A DNA stretch of 64,000 bases from Streptomyces bikiniensis (GTDB lineage: Bacteria > Actinomycetota > Actinomycetes > Streptomycetales > Streptomycetaceae), in the NCBI GenBank assembly GCA_000716465.1, contig JNWL01000001.1:422559-486558 (forward strand). The letters run 5' to 3'. The notes beneath the pieces were generated by a model, which did no database searches, was not told the origin of the DNA, and saw nothing but the letters and a program-made list of their open reading frames with translations. The translations under genes were made by a program, and so were the position numbers. Below are positions 26,582-34,790 of the stretch, piece by piece (the stretch's first letter is position 1; each line of letters starts with the position of its first letter).

Positions 26582-27322
26582 ATGACCGAACCCCCCGCTC
26601 CTCCCGCGTCCTCCGCGCCCTCCGCGCACGACGAGGCCCACGGCGGCGGTCTCGGCTCCCGCCTCAACTGGCTCCGGGCCGCGGTCCTCGGCGCCAATGA
26701 CGGCGTGGTCTCCACGGCGGGCCTCGTCGTCGGCGTCGCCGGGGCCACGGAATCCGGGTCCGCGCTGCTCACGGCCGGTCTCTCCGGGCTCCTCGCCGGC
26801 TCGATGTCGATGGCGGCGGGGGAGTACGTCTCGGTCTCCACCCAGCGCGACTCCGAGAAGGCCGCGCTCGCCGAGGAGAAGCGCGAACTGCGCGAGCGGC
26901 CGGCGGCCGAGCTGGACGAGCTCGCCGCCCTCCTGGCCGCCCGCGGCCTCTCCCCGGACGTCGCCCGGGAGGCCGCCGAACAGCTCACCGCCCGCGACGC
27001 CCTGCGCGCCCACGCGCGCGTGGAGCTGGGCATCGACCCGGACGCCCTCACCAACCCCTGGCACGCGGCCGGCGCCAGCTTCCTCGCCTTCACCGCCGGG
27101 GCCCTGCTCCCGCTCCTCGCGATCGTCCTGCCCCCGCCCTCCGCCCGCCTCTGGGTCACCGTCCTCTCGGTCCTGGCCGCCCTCGCCCTCACCGGCTGGT
27201 CCAGCGCCCGCCTGGGCGCCGCCCCACCGGGCCGCGCGGTCCTCCGCAACGTGGCGGGCGGGGCCCTGGCGATGGCGGTGACGTACGGGGCGGGGTCGTT
27301 GCTGGGGGCGGCGGGGGTGTGA
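26582..27322 (+). CDS. VIT1/CCC1 family membrane protein
   Basis: A 246-residue protein. After a Pro/Ser-rich N-terminus it has the family motifs RAAVLGANDGVVSTAGLVVGVAGA (first helix) and LSGLLAGSMSMAAGEYVSVSTQRDSE. A helical cytoplasmic metal-binding region (residues ~100-160) and three more helices follow. VIT1-type proteins export Fe2+ or Mn2+ from the cytosol. Divergent from the exonuclease gene, with about 130 bp between them. Confidence 0.92.
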   Translation: MTEPPAPPASSAPSAHDEAHGGGLGSRLNWLRAAVLGANDGVVSTAGLVVGVAGATESGSALLTAGLSGLLAGSMSMAAGEYVSVSTQRDSEKAALAEEKRELRERPAAELDELAALLAARGLSPDVAREAAEQLTARDALRAHARVELGIDPDALTNPWHAAGASFLAFTAGALLPLLAIVLPPPSARLWVTVLSVLAALALTGWSSARLGAAPPGRAVLRNVAGGALAMAVTYGAGSLLGAAGV

Positions 27323-27333
27323 GGGGGACGGGG

Positions 27334-27618
27334 TCAGGAGAGGCGCGTGATCCGTTCCGGCTCGGACGTTCCCCCGCCGAGCAGGACCGTCACCCCCTCG
27401 ACCGCCGCGAGCCGCTCGTGCTCCGGCAGCGTCCCGTACCGCTCCGCGAGCCGTCCGCCGAGCACCTTCGCGAGCCGGTCGGGGCCCGCCGGGCGGGGGA
27501 GCGGGCGGACGGGGGAGGGGACGGGGCCCGCCCCCTTCCGGGGCGCGAGGGCCGACCGCGCGACCGTGCCCGGTACCGTCCCCGCCGGCCGCGCCGGCGC
27601 GATCTCCAGTCCCTGCAC
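27334..27618 (-). CDS. Small conserved-looking hypothetical protein
   Basis: A 94-residue ORF. GTG 27618 follows GGGGGAGGA at ideal spacing, a strong sign of real translation. The N-terminal 45 residues are Pro/Ala-rich and probably disordered. The C-terminal half (LAKVLGGRLAERYGTLPEHERLAAVEG) is an amphipathic helical region. No domain recognised. It converges on the VIT gene. Confidence 0.6.
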   Translation of the reverse strand: MQGLEIAPARPAGTVPGTVARSALAPRKGAGPVPSPVRPLPRPAGPDRLAKVLGGRLAERYGTLPEHERLAAVEGVTVLLGGGTSEPERITRLS

Positions 27619-27685
27619 GGCGGTTCCTCCCCCGACGGACGCCGTCCCCGCGATCGTGGCGGCGCCTCCCGCCGCGCGGGGACGT

Positions 27686-27743
27686 CTTGTCGGAAGGTGC
27701 CAAAGCCTGCTGACAAGCCGTCTCGCATACTTGTTGGTAACAA
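27686..27743. promoter_or_regulatory. Inverted repeats upstream of the AGMO-like operon
   Basis: CTTGTC (27686) and GACAAG (27712) form a spaced inverted repeat, and TTGTT-GGT-AACAA (27731-27743) is a compact palindrome. Both lie in an unusually AT-richer segment 42-100 bp upstream of the ATG at 27785. Repressor operators are likely, but the regulator is unknown. Confidence 0.45.
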
Positions 27744-27784
27744 CGTCTAGCCGCGCCCCGACCCCCGCCTCTACCGTCGACGGC

Positions 27785-28765
27785 ATGCCGAACCTGCCCG
27801 ATGTCGTGCTCTGGTCCATACCGGCGTTCGTCCTGCTCACCGTCCTGGAGATGGTCAGCCACCGGATCCACCCCGACGAGGACGCCGCCGGGTACGAGAC
27901 CAAGGACGCCGCCACCAGCATCGGCATGGGCTTGGGGAGCCTGGCCTTCGACGCCCTGTGGAAGATCCCCGTGGTGGCGATCTACACCGCCGTCTACGAG
28001 CTGACCCCGCTCCGCGTGCCCGTCCTCTGGTGGACGATCCCGCTGATGCTGCTCGCCCAGGACTTCTTCTACTACTGGCAGCACCGCGGGCACCACGTCA
28101 TCCGGATCCTCTGGGCCTGCCACGTCGTCCACCACAGCAGCCGCAGGTTCAACCTCACCACCGCCCTGCGCCAGCCGTGGACCAGCGTGACCTCCTGGCC
28201 GTTCTACCTGCCGATGATCGCCCTCGGCGTGCACCCGGCGGCCGTCGCCTTCTGCTACTCGGTCAACCTCGTCTACCAGTTCTGGATCCACACCGAGCGC
28301 GTCGGCAAGCTGCCGCGCCCCTTCGAGTACCTCTTCAACACCCCCTCGCACCACCGGGTCCACCACGCCTCCCAGGGCGGCTACCTGGACCGGAACTTCG
28401 GCGGGATCCTCATCGTCTGGGACCGGATGTTCGGCTCCTGGGTCGGCGAGACCGAGCGGCCCGTCTACGGCCTCACCAAGAACATCGAGACGTACAACCC
28501 GCTCCGGGTCGCCACCCACGAGTACGCCGCCATCGCCCGCGACCTGCGGGCCGCGCACGGCTGGCGCGAGCGGGCCGGGCGGGTCTTCCGCGGACCCGGC
28601 TGGCAGCCCGGACCGCCCCCGCCGCCGAAGAACGGCCCCGTCGCGACCGGCTCTGCCGTGCCCGAGCCCGCCACGGCAGGCCCCGCCACGGCAGGTCCCA
28701 CCACGACCGGCTCCGCCCCGGTCGCCTCCGCCCCGGTCGGCTCCGCCCCGGAGCCCGCCGCGTGA
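27785..28765 (+). CDS. Fatty acid hydroxylase superfamily membrane protein, alkylglycerol-monooxygenase-like
   Basis: A 326-residue polytopic protein with the diiron histidine clusters of the sterol desaturase/fatty acid hydroxylase superfamily: WQHRGHH, HVVHHSS and HHRVHH. The wider sequence (ILWACHVVHHSS...NLTTALRQ, LVYQFWIHTE, NTPSHHRVHH, ILIVWDRMFGSW, VYGLTKNIETYNP) resembles alkylglycerol monooxygenase (AGMO/TMEM195) more than C-5 sterol desaturases. AGMO cleaves ether lipids using tetrahydrobiopterin. The C-terminal 50 residues are a low-complexity Pro/Ala/Thr tail with ATAGP and APVGS repeats. Its TGA overlaps the lysoplasmalogenase-family GTG. Family-level function is known; AGMO activity here is inference. 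Confidence 0.9.
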   Translation: MPNLPDVVLWSIPAFVLLTVLEMVSHRIHPDEDAAGYETKDAATSIGMGLGSLAFDALWKIPVVAIYTAVYELTPLRVPVLWWTIPLMLLAQDFFYYWQHRGHHVIRILWACHVVHHSSRRFNLTTALRQPWTSVTSWPFYLPMIALGVHPAAVAFCYSVNLVYQFWIHTERVGKLPRPFEYLFNTPSHHRVHHASQGGYLDRNFGGILIVWDRMFGSWVGETERPVYGLTKNIETYNPLRVATHEYAAIARDLRAAHGWRERAGRVFRGPGWQPGPPPPPKNGPVATGSAVPEPATAGPATAGPTTTGSAPVASAPVGSAPEPAA

Positions 28766-29436
28766 CCGCGTCCCCCGCCCCGGCCGCCGTGCCGCCCGCC
28801 GTGCGCGCGACCCCCGTCTCCCGCGCGCTGCTCGCCGCCTTCGGGCTCGCCGCCGCCGCCGACCTGGTCTCCCTGCTCGCCGGCGCCGAGCTCGGCCACC
28901 AGATCGCCAAGCCGCTCCTGATGCCCCTGCTCGCCGCGTACGCGGCCACCAGGGGCGCCCCGAAACTCCTGGTCGTCGCGCTCCTGTTCGGCTGGGGCGG
29001 CGACGTCTTCCTGCTCTTTGACGCCGACTGGGCCTTCCTCGTCGGCATGGGCTCCTTCGCCGCCGGACACGTCTGCTACCTGGTCCTCTTCGGCCGCCGC
29101 CGTACGTCCCCGGCGCTCGGCGCCCTGTACGCGGCCGCCCTCGTCGGCACCGTCGCGCTCCTCTGGCCCGACCTCCCCGCCGAGCTGCGGATCCCGGTCG
29201 CCGGGTACTCGCTGCTGCTCACCGCCATGGCCTGCCGCGCGAGCTCCCTCGGACTCCTCGCCGGCCTCGGCGGCGCGCTCTTCCTGCTCTCCGACACCCT
29301 CATCGCCACCGGCGTCGCCGAGTGGCCCCAACCGCCCGCGCCCGACTTCTGGATCATGCTGACCTACATCGCGGCGCAGTACCTCCTGACGACCGGAGCG
29401 CTCCGGCCGTCAGGAGGGAGGCGAGAAGGTTCCTAG
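28762..29436 (+). CDS. Lysoplasmalogenase (YhhN/TMEM86 family)
   Basis: A 224-residue protein of about eight hydrophobic helices. Family motifs include KPLLMPLLAAY, LLFGWGGDVFLLFD, FLVGMGSFAAGHVCYLVLF and the C-terminal YIAAQYLLTTGAL. TMEM86 enzymes hydrolyse the vinyl-ether bond of lysoplasmalogens; bacterial YhhN proteins belong to the same fold. GTG 28762 overlaps the stop of the AGMO-like gene (GTGA), so the two are coupled. Its TAG overlaps the convergent CoA transferase stop. Confidence 0.9.
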   Translation: MTASPAPAAVPPAVRATPVSRALLAAFGLAAAADLVSLLAGAELGHQIAKPLLMPLLAAYAATRGAPKLLVVALLFGWGGDVFLLFDADWAFLVGMGSFAAGHVCYLVLFGRRRTSPALGALYAAALVGTVALLWPDLPAELRIPVAGYSLLLTAMACRASSLGLLAGLGGALFLLSDTLIATGVAEWPQPPAPDFWIMLTYIAAQYLLTTGALRPSGGRREGS

Positions 29437-30743
29437 AGCCACACCGGCGCGTCCGCCCCCGGCAGGCCCGGCGGGCGTGACCAGCCCGTCGGGCCGCCCT
29501 CGTACGCGACCGGCGGCAGCGCGTGCCGCAGCCGGCCGAGGGGGCCGTCCGACTCGGTGAGGTACCGCTCGGGGTCGTACGCGGGGAGCGCGTGCGTCAG
29601 CCAGTGGCCCGTCCGTGCGAGGGAGAGGCGGACAAGCCGGGTGCCGCCGTCCCGGTCCCGCTCGGTCAGCGACCGCAGGACCGCCGCCGCGAGCAGATAG
29701 CCGGTGCCGTGGTCCAGGGCCTGCGCGGGCAGCGCGCCCGGCTCCTCCGCCGAGCCCTCCACCACGGCGATCCCGGTCGCCGCCTGCACCAGCGAGTCGA
29801 AGCCGCGCCGCCCGCCCCACGGCCCGCCGTCGCCCCAGGCCGAGATCCGGGCCGTGACGAGTCCCGGCCGGTGCAGCCCGAAGCGGTCGAGGGCGCCCGG
29901 CCGGTAGCCGGTCACCAGCACGTCGGCCGCGTCGAGGAGTTCGTCGAAGGTGCGCCGGTCCGAGGGCCGGTCCAGGTCGAGCGCGGCCGTCCGCTTCCCG
30001 ACGTCCGCGTCCGCGTGCTGGTCCGGCAGCTCCGGATTGCCCGGCGGGTCGATCCGCAGCACGTCCGCGCCGAGCAGCGCGAGCGTCCGGGTCGCCACGG
30101 GCCCCGCGAGCACCCGGGTCAGGTCCAGGACCCGCGGCGGGCCCGAACGCCGCCGGGGCGGCGCCTCGTCGAGCCGCTCCCGGGTCAGCAGCGGGCTCCC
30201 CGCCACCTCCCGGCCCTGCGGGTGCGCCGCCCACTCCCCGGGCGTGCGCAGGGCGACGGCCAGGCCCCCGGCCCCGTACACCGCCGTCTCGACCTCGACG
30301 GCCGTCCGCTCCCCGATCGCCGCCGCCACGCCTTCGACCGTCCCCGCTCCCGGCTCCGACGGCACGCCGAGGGCGGTGAGCAGCGCCGCCCGGTGGTGGG
30401 GATAGTTGGCGTGGGTGCGGACCCAGCCGTCCGCCGCCCGCCAGAACCGGGAGAGCGGCGCGAAGTTCACCGGCGCCCGCCCGTCGACCCGCAGGTGCCG
30501 CTCGCTGGTGAAGGCGGTGGCCACGGCCCCGTCGTCCACCCGCACGGGCCCCGGGAGCCCCGCCCGCTCCACCGCCGCGAGCCCCGCCACCGCGACCGTC
30601 GCCCGCGCCAGGTCCATCACCGGCAGCCGGGCCGGCAGCAGCCCCGGGGGCCCCGTGAACGACACCCGGTCGACCAGGGCGGGGTCACCGCCGAGGGCCG
30701 ACCACAACGACTCCGTACCCGTGCGTACCGTGTGGTGGTCCAT
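29433..30743 (-). CDS. CaiB/BaiF family CoA transferase
   Basis: A 436-residue family III CoA transferase. The Rossmann-like core has PPRVLDLTRVLAGPVATRTLALLGADVLRIDPPGNPEL, then DVGKRTAALDLDRPSDR, ADVLVTGYRPGALDRFGL and ARISAWGDGGPWGGRRGFDSLVQAATGI. The N-terminal ~140 residues form an extra partial domain, as in two-domain members. Substrate unknown. ATG 30743. It converges on the lysoplasmalogenase-family gene, so a shared pathway is not implied by strand. Confidence 0.9.
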   Translation of the reverse strand: MDHHTVRTGTESLWSALGGDPALVDRVSFTGPPGLLPARLPVMDLARATVAVAGLAAVERAGLPGPVRVDDGAVATAFTSERHLRVDGRAPVNFAPLSRFWRAADGWVRTHANYPHHRAALLTALGVPSEPGAGTVEGVAAAIGERTAVEVETAVYGAGGLAVALRTPGEWAAHPQGREVAGSPLLTRERLDEAPPRRRSGPPRVLDLTRVLAGPVATRTLALLGADVLRIDPPGNPELPDQHADADVGKRTAALDLDRPSDRRTFDELLDAADVLVTGYRPGALDRFGLHRPGLVTARISAWGDGGPWGGRRGFDSLVQAATGIAVVEGSAEEPGALPAQALDHGTGYLLAAAVLRSLTERDRDGGTRLVRLSLARTGHWLTHALPAYDPERYLTESDGPLGRLRHALPPVAYEGGPTGWSRPPGLPGADAPVWL

Positions 30744-30776
30744 GCACCGCACTATGGCATCCGGCGGCACGCGGAA

Positions 30777-30808
30777 GGGCCCCGGTGCGGCGTACCGCAC
30801 CGGGGCCC
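30777..30808 (-). terminator. Strong terminator hairpin after the subtilase gene
   Basis: GGGCCCCGGTGCGG and CCGCACCGGGGCCC form a perfect 14-bp stem around CGTA. On the minus strand it follows the subtilase stop by about 13 nt and precedes the CoA transferase gene. Confidence 0.85.
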
Positions 30809-30821
30809 CGGGAACCACCGG

Positions 30822-32357
30822 TTACCAGCGGACCGCGTCGAGCGCGTCGACGACGCCGGCCCCGTAGAAGCCGTTCTTGTTCTTCCCGCCCTCGCAGACG
30901 GCGTCGACCTTGCCGTCGGCGTCGATGTCGTACGGGTTGGTGCAGGCGCGCTTGTCGGCCTGCGCGTACAGCAGGGCCTTGAGCGCCGCCGGGCCCGCCT
31001 GCGGGTGCCTCGACTTGATGAGCGCCAGGACGCCCGCCGCGTGCGGCGAGGCCATCGACGTGCCGCCCTTGTAGTTGTAGCCGCCGTTGACCGTGGTCGA
31101 CAGGATCAGGCCGTTCACCGCCGGGGCCTCCGGCGGCTGGTACGCGGTGCGGTCGCCGCCGGGCGCGGCGACGTCGATCACGCCGTGGCCGTAGTTGGAG
31201 TACGACGCCTTCAGGCCCTTGGCGCCGGTCGCGGAGACCGTGACGACGCCCGGGAGCATCGCCGGGTAGTCCAGGCACTTCTTCGGGTCGATGGTCCGGC
31301 CGCCCGGCGTGGAGTCGTTCGGGCTGCTGTCGTCGACGATCGAGTCGGCCGCCAGGTCGAACGCGGAGTTGCCGGCCGCCGCCACGTTGACCGTGCCCTT
31401 GCGCTCCGCGTAGCGGGTGGCGCGGGTGACGGCCTCGATGAGGGCCTTCTGGTCCGCGTCGTCCTTGCACGCGAACATCCACGGGTCGGTGTAGTAGCTG
31501 TTGTTCGTGATGTCGATGCCGTGCTCGGCCGCCCACACGAAGCCGCAGACCACGGCCTCCGTGTAGAAGAAGCCGTCCGGGGTGGACACCTTGATGCCGG
31601 CGAGCTTCACGCCCGGGGCGACACCGGTGACGCCGATCCCGTTCTTGGCGGCGGCGATCGTACCGGCGACGTGCGTGCCGTGGTCGCTCTCGCCCGGGTT
31701 CGGACGCCACGAGCCGGCGGTGGTGTCCGGCTTGCCGGAGACGCAGTTGGCGGACTTCGCGGCGCTGAAGTTCGGCGCCAGGTCCGGGTGGGTGTCGTCC
31801 ACGCCCGTGTCGATGACGCCGACGGTCACGCGCTTGCTGCCCAGCGTCCGCTGGTGCGCCTTGTCGGCCTTGATCGCCGGGAGGTCCCACTGCAGGGGCT
31901 CCAGGGCGTCCTGCTCGTCCGTCGCGCGGGCCGCGGCGGCCTTGGCCTCGGCCTCGGTCAGCGCCTGCGTGCCGCCGCCGACGGACTTGTCGCCCTGCAC
32001 GGAGAGCGGGGCGGTGCGGGTCGCGCCGGCCGACACCACGCCGCGCGCCTTGCGGATCTTCTTCGCGAAGTCCGGGTTCTGCGAGTGGACGACGATGACG
32101 CCTATCTGGTCGTACGCGACGACGACCGTACCGCCGGCGGCGGCTATCGCCTTCTTCACCGACTTGGCGGTCGAGTGGCCCCCGTCGACGTTCACGACGT
32201 ACGACAGCTGCGGCCCGTCCGACGTCACGGCGGCGGCCGGGGCGTCGCTCAGCTCCGCGGCCGAGGCGCCGGAGGGAAGGAAGCCGAGCGAGGCCGTGAG
32301 CGCGAGACCTACCGGCAGAGCGAGAGCTCGGCCGCGCCTCGATCCCAGATGAGCCAT
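30822..32357 (-). CDS. Secreted S8 family serine protease (subtilisin-like)
   Basis: A 511-residue precursor with a signal peptide (residues ~1-33, cleavage after GASA) and an N-terminal propeptide domain with PQLSYVVNVDGGHSTAKSVKKAI. The catalytic domain carries Asp183 in VIDTGVDD, His226 in DHGTHVAG and Ser434 in GTSMASPHAAG. The oxyanion Asn lies in VNVAAAGNS. A C-terminal DIDADGKVD segment may bind calcium. An extracellular protease typical of Streptomyces. Confidence 0.95.
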   Translation of the reverse strand: MAHLGSRRGRALALPVGLALTASLGFLPSGASAAELSDAPAAAVTSDGPQLSYVVNVDGGHSTAKSVKKAIAAAGGTVVVAYDQIGVIVVHSQNPDFAKKIRKARGVVSAGATRTAPLSVQGDKSVGGGTQALTEAEAKAAAARATDEQDALEPLQWDLPAIKADKAHQRTLGSKRVTVGVIDTGVDDTHPDLAPNFSAAKSANCVSGKPDTTAGSWRPNPGESDHGTHVAGTIAAAKNGIGVTGVAPGVKLAGIKVSTPDGFFYTEAVVCGFVWAAEHGIDITNNSYYTDPWMFACKDDADQKALIEAVTRATRYAERKGTVNVAAAGNSAFDLAADSIVDDSSPNDSTPGGRTIDPKKCLDYPAMLPGVVTVSATGAKGLKASYSNYGHGVIDVAAPGGDRTAYQPPEAPAVNGLILSTTVNGGYNYKGGTSMASPHAAGVLALIKSRHPQAGPAALKALLYAQADKRACTNPYDIDADGKVDAVCEGGKNKNGFYGAGVVDALDAVRW

Positions 32358-32630
32358 GGGTTCTCCACATCATCCGTATGTACTGCCGGCGCGCGGGTTT
32401 GCGCACGGGCAGGTGCATGACGAGTGAAGCTATCGCTGATCTTCCCGTCCCATCAATGAGTTGAGAAGACTTCATGAAGATCTGCCCGAGAAAATCCTCG
32501 GGGTGAACCGCTTCGCTTCCCCCTCCGTGCCGTTGTGCAGGGGAGGGCTCCACCCGGAGCCCCGGCTCCCGCACCCCCGGTGAGGCCCCCTTTGACCCAG
32601 CCGTCCGCCCCCGCGTCACGAGGAGATTCC

Positions 32631-33005
32631 GTGGCTACCGAAGCACCGCCGCCAGCCCGAAACGGCACGGAGACCGATCGGGGTCCCGTGCCGCCCACCA
32701 CGGAGCAGTTCGTCGAGGTGCAGGAGAGCGAGGAGTTCGGCGAGCTGCGCCGCACCTACCGCTCGTTCGCCTTCCCCCTCACCCTCGCCTTCATCGCCTG
32801 GTACCTGCTGTACGTGCTGCTCTCCAACTACGCGGGCGGCTTCATGGGCACCAAGGTCTTCGGCAACATCAACATGGCGCTGGTCCTGGGCCTCGGCCAG
32901 TTCGCCACCACCTTCCTCATCGCCTGGCTCTACTCGCGGCACGCGGCGAACCGGCTCGACCCCAGGGCCGAGGCCATCAAGTCCCGTATGGAGGGCGACG
33001 CATGA
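32631..33005 (+). CDS. DUF485 membrane protein, partner of the acetate symporter
   Basis: A 124-residue protein with two transmembrane helices (about residues 45-65 and 80-102) after a hydrophilic N-terminus. The DUF485 pattern FGELRRTYRSFAFPLTLAFIAWYLLYVLLSNYA is clear. It overlaps the symporter gene by ATGA, the standard arrangement with ActP/MctC-type transporters. GTG 32631 follows GAGGAGA at good spacing. The 273 bp upstream hold the promoters of this operon and of the divergent subtilase. Confidence 0.92.
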   Translation: MATEAPPPARNGTETDRGPVPPTTEQFVEVQESEEFGELRRTYRSFAFPLTLAFIAWYLLYVLLSNYAGGFMGTKVFGNINMALVLGLGQFATTFLIAWLYSRHAANRLDPRAEAIKSRMEGDA

Positions 33006-34627
33006 GCACCCCCGTCCTGCTCGCGGCGGACAACGCCACCAGCGAGCACCGGCCCCTGATCATCGCCCTGTTCGGCGCCTTCGTGATCGCCACCCTCGTC
33101 ATCACCGTGTGGGCCGGCCGGCAGACCCGCAGCGCCGCCGACTTCTACGCCGGCGGACGCCAGTTCACCGGCTTCCAGAACGGCCTGGCGATCTCCGGCG
33201 ACTACATGTCCGCCGCGTCCTTCCTCGGCATCGCCGGCGCCATCGCCCTCTTCGGCTACGACGGCTTCCTCTACTCGATCGGCTTCCTCGTCGCCTGGCT
33301 CGTCGCCCTGCTCCTGGTCGCCGAACCGCTGCGCAACTCCGGCCGCTTCACCATGGGCGACGTCCTCGCCTACCGGATGCGCCAGCGCCCGGTCCGCACC
33401 GCCGCCGGCACCTCCACCATCGTCGTCTCGATCTTCTACCTGCTCGCGCAGATGGCCGGCGCCGGCGTCCTCGTCTCGCTGCTCCTCGGCATCACCAGCG
33501 ACGGCGGCAAGATCGCGATCGTCGCCCTCGTCGGCGTCCTGATGATCGTGTACGTGACCATCGGCGGCATGAAGGGCACCACCTGGGTGCAGATGGTCAA
33601 GGCCGTGCTGCTCATCGCGGGCACGCTCCTGATCACCTTCCTCATCCTGCTGAAGTTCGACTTCAACCTCTCCGACCTGCTCGGCGCGGCCGCCACCAAC
33701 AGCGGCAAGGGCCAGGCCTTCCTGGAGCCCGGCCTCAAGTACGGCGTCACCGCCACCTCGAAGCTGGACTTCCTCTCGCTCGGCATCGCGCTCGTCCTCG
33801 GCACGGCCGGCCTCCCCCACATCCTGATCCGCTTCTACACGGTCCCGACCGCCAAGGCCGCCCGGAAGTCGGTCAACTGGGCCATCGGCATCATCGGCGC
33901 CTTCTACCTGATGACCATCGTCCTCGGCTTCGGCGCCGCCGCCCTGCTCAAGAACGGCGACATCGTCGCCTCCAACAAGGCCGGCAACACCGCCGCCCCG
34001 CTCGCGGCCCTGGAGATCGGCGGCGGAGCCGGCTCCACCGGCGGCGCGATCCTCCTCGCCGTCATCTCCGCCGTGGCCTTCGCGACCATCCTCGCCGTCG
34101 TCGCCGGACTGACCCTGGCCTCCTCGTCGTCCTTCGCGCACGACATCTACGCCAACGTCATCCGGCGCGGAAAGGCCACGGAGAAGGAGGAGGTGCGGGC
34201 CGCCCGCTGGGCGACCGTCCTCATCGGCGTCGTCTCCATCGCGCTCGGCGCCCTCGCCCGCGACCTCAACGTCGCCGGCCTGGTCGCCCTCGCCTTCGCG
34301 GTCGCCGCCTCCGCCAACCTGCCGACGATCCTGTACTCCCTCTTCTGGAAGCGGTTCACCACGCAGGGCGCCCTGTGGTCGATCTACGGCGGCCTGGTCT
34401 CCGCCGTCGTCCTGGTGCTGTTCTCGCCGGTCGTCTCCGGCAAGCCCACCTCGATGTTCAAGGACGTCGACTTCTACTGGTTCCCGCTGGAGAACCCCGG
34501 CCTGGTCTCCATCCCGCTCGGCTTCCTGCTCGGCTGGCTCGGCTCGGTCCTCTCCAAGGAGGAGCCGGACAAGGGCAAGTACGCGGAGCTGGAGGTCAAG
34601 TCCCTCACCGGTGTCGGAGCGCACTGA
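33002..34627 (+). CDS. Cation/acetate symporter, SSS family
   Basis: A 541-residue protein with about 13 helices. The sodium:solute symporter pattern includes ADFYAGGRQFTGFQNGLAISGDYMSAASFLG near the N-terminus, VYVTIGGMKGTTWVQMVK and GLPHILIRFYTVPTAKAARKS. It belongs to the ActP/MctC group that takes up acetate and other short monocarboxylates. It is coupled to the DUF485 gene and ended by a hairpin. Confidence 0.93.
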   Translation: MSTPVLLAADNATSEHRPLIIALFGAFVIATLVITVWAGRQTRSAADFYAGGRQFTGFQNGLAISGDYMSAASFLGIAGAIALFGYDGFLYSIGFLVAWLVALLLVAEPLRNSGRFTMGDVLAYRMRQRPVRTAAGTSTIVVSIFYLLAQMAGAGVLVSLLLGITSDGGKIAIVALVGVLMIVYVTIGGMKGTTWVQMVKAVLLIAGTLLITFLILLKFDFNLSDLLGAAATNSGKGQAFLEPGLKYGVTATSKLDFLSLGIALVLGTAGLPHILIRFYTVPTAKAARKSVNWAIGIIGAFYLMTIVLGFGAAALLKNGDIVASNKAGNTAAPLAALEIGGGAGSTGGAILLAVISAVAFATILAVVAGLTLASSSSFAHDIYANVIRRGKATEKEEVRAARWATVLIGVVSIALGALARDLNVAGLVALAFAVAASANLPTILYSLFWKRFTTQGALWSIYGGLVSAVVLVLFSPVVSGKPTSMFKDVDFYWFPLENPGLVSIPLGFLLGWLGSVLSKEEPDKGKYAELEVKSLTGVGAH

Positions 34628-34653
34628 ACCGTATACGTTCCGCCACGCACGGA

Positions 34654-34685
34654 CGGCCGCGTCGTAGAGTTCTACGACGCGGCCG
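34654..34685 (+). terminator. Terminator hairpin after the acetate symporter
   Basis: CGGCCGCGTCGTAGA (34654-34668) and TCTACGACGCGGCCG (34671-34685) are perfectly complementary, so the tip must open into a small loop. It lies 27 nt after the symporter stop. Confidence 0.85.
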
Positions 34686-34790
34686 CGCCCGTCCTCGTGA
34701 CAATCTGCCCTGCTCGATGTCGGACCGCTCGCGTAGGCTCGGAACAGGCGATCGAAACGAACCGATCCACAGACGGGGAGGGGGCCCACC

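Noticed and set aside
27347..27784. An upstream extension of the AGMO-like protein by about 146 codons
   Set aside because: The extension is low-complexity, antisense to a small gene with a strong ribosome site, and the first helix begins at ATG 27785.
34686..34790. Molybdenum cofactor riboswitch before moaA
   Set aside because: The gap is short and lacks the paired elements of the Moco RNA.
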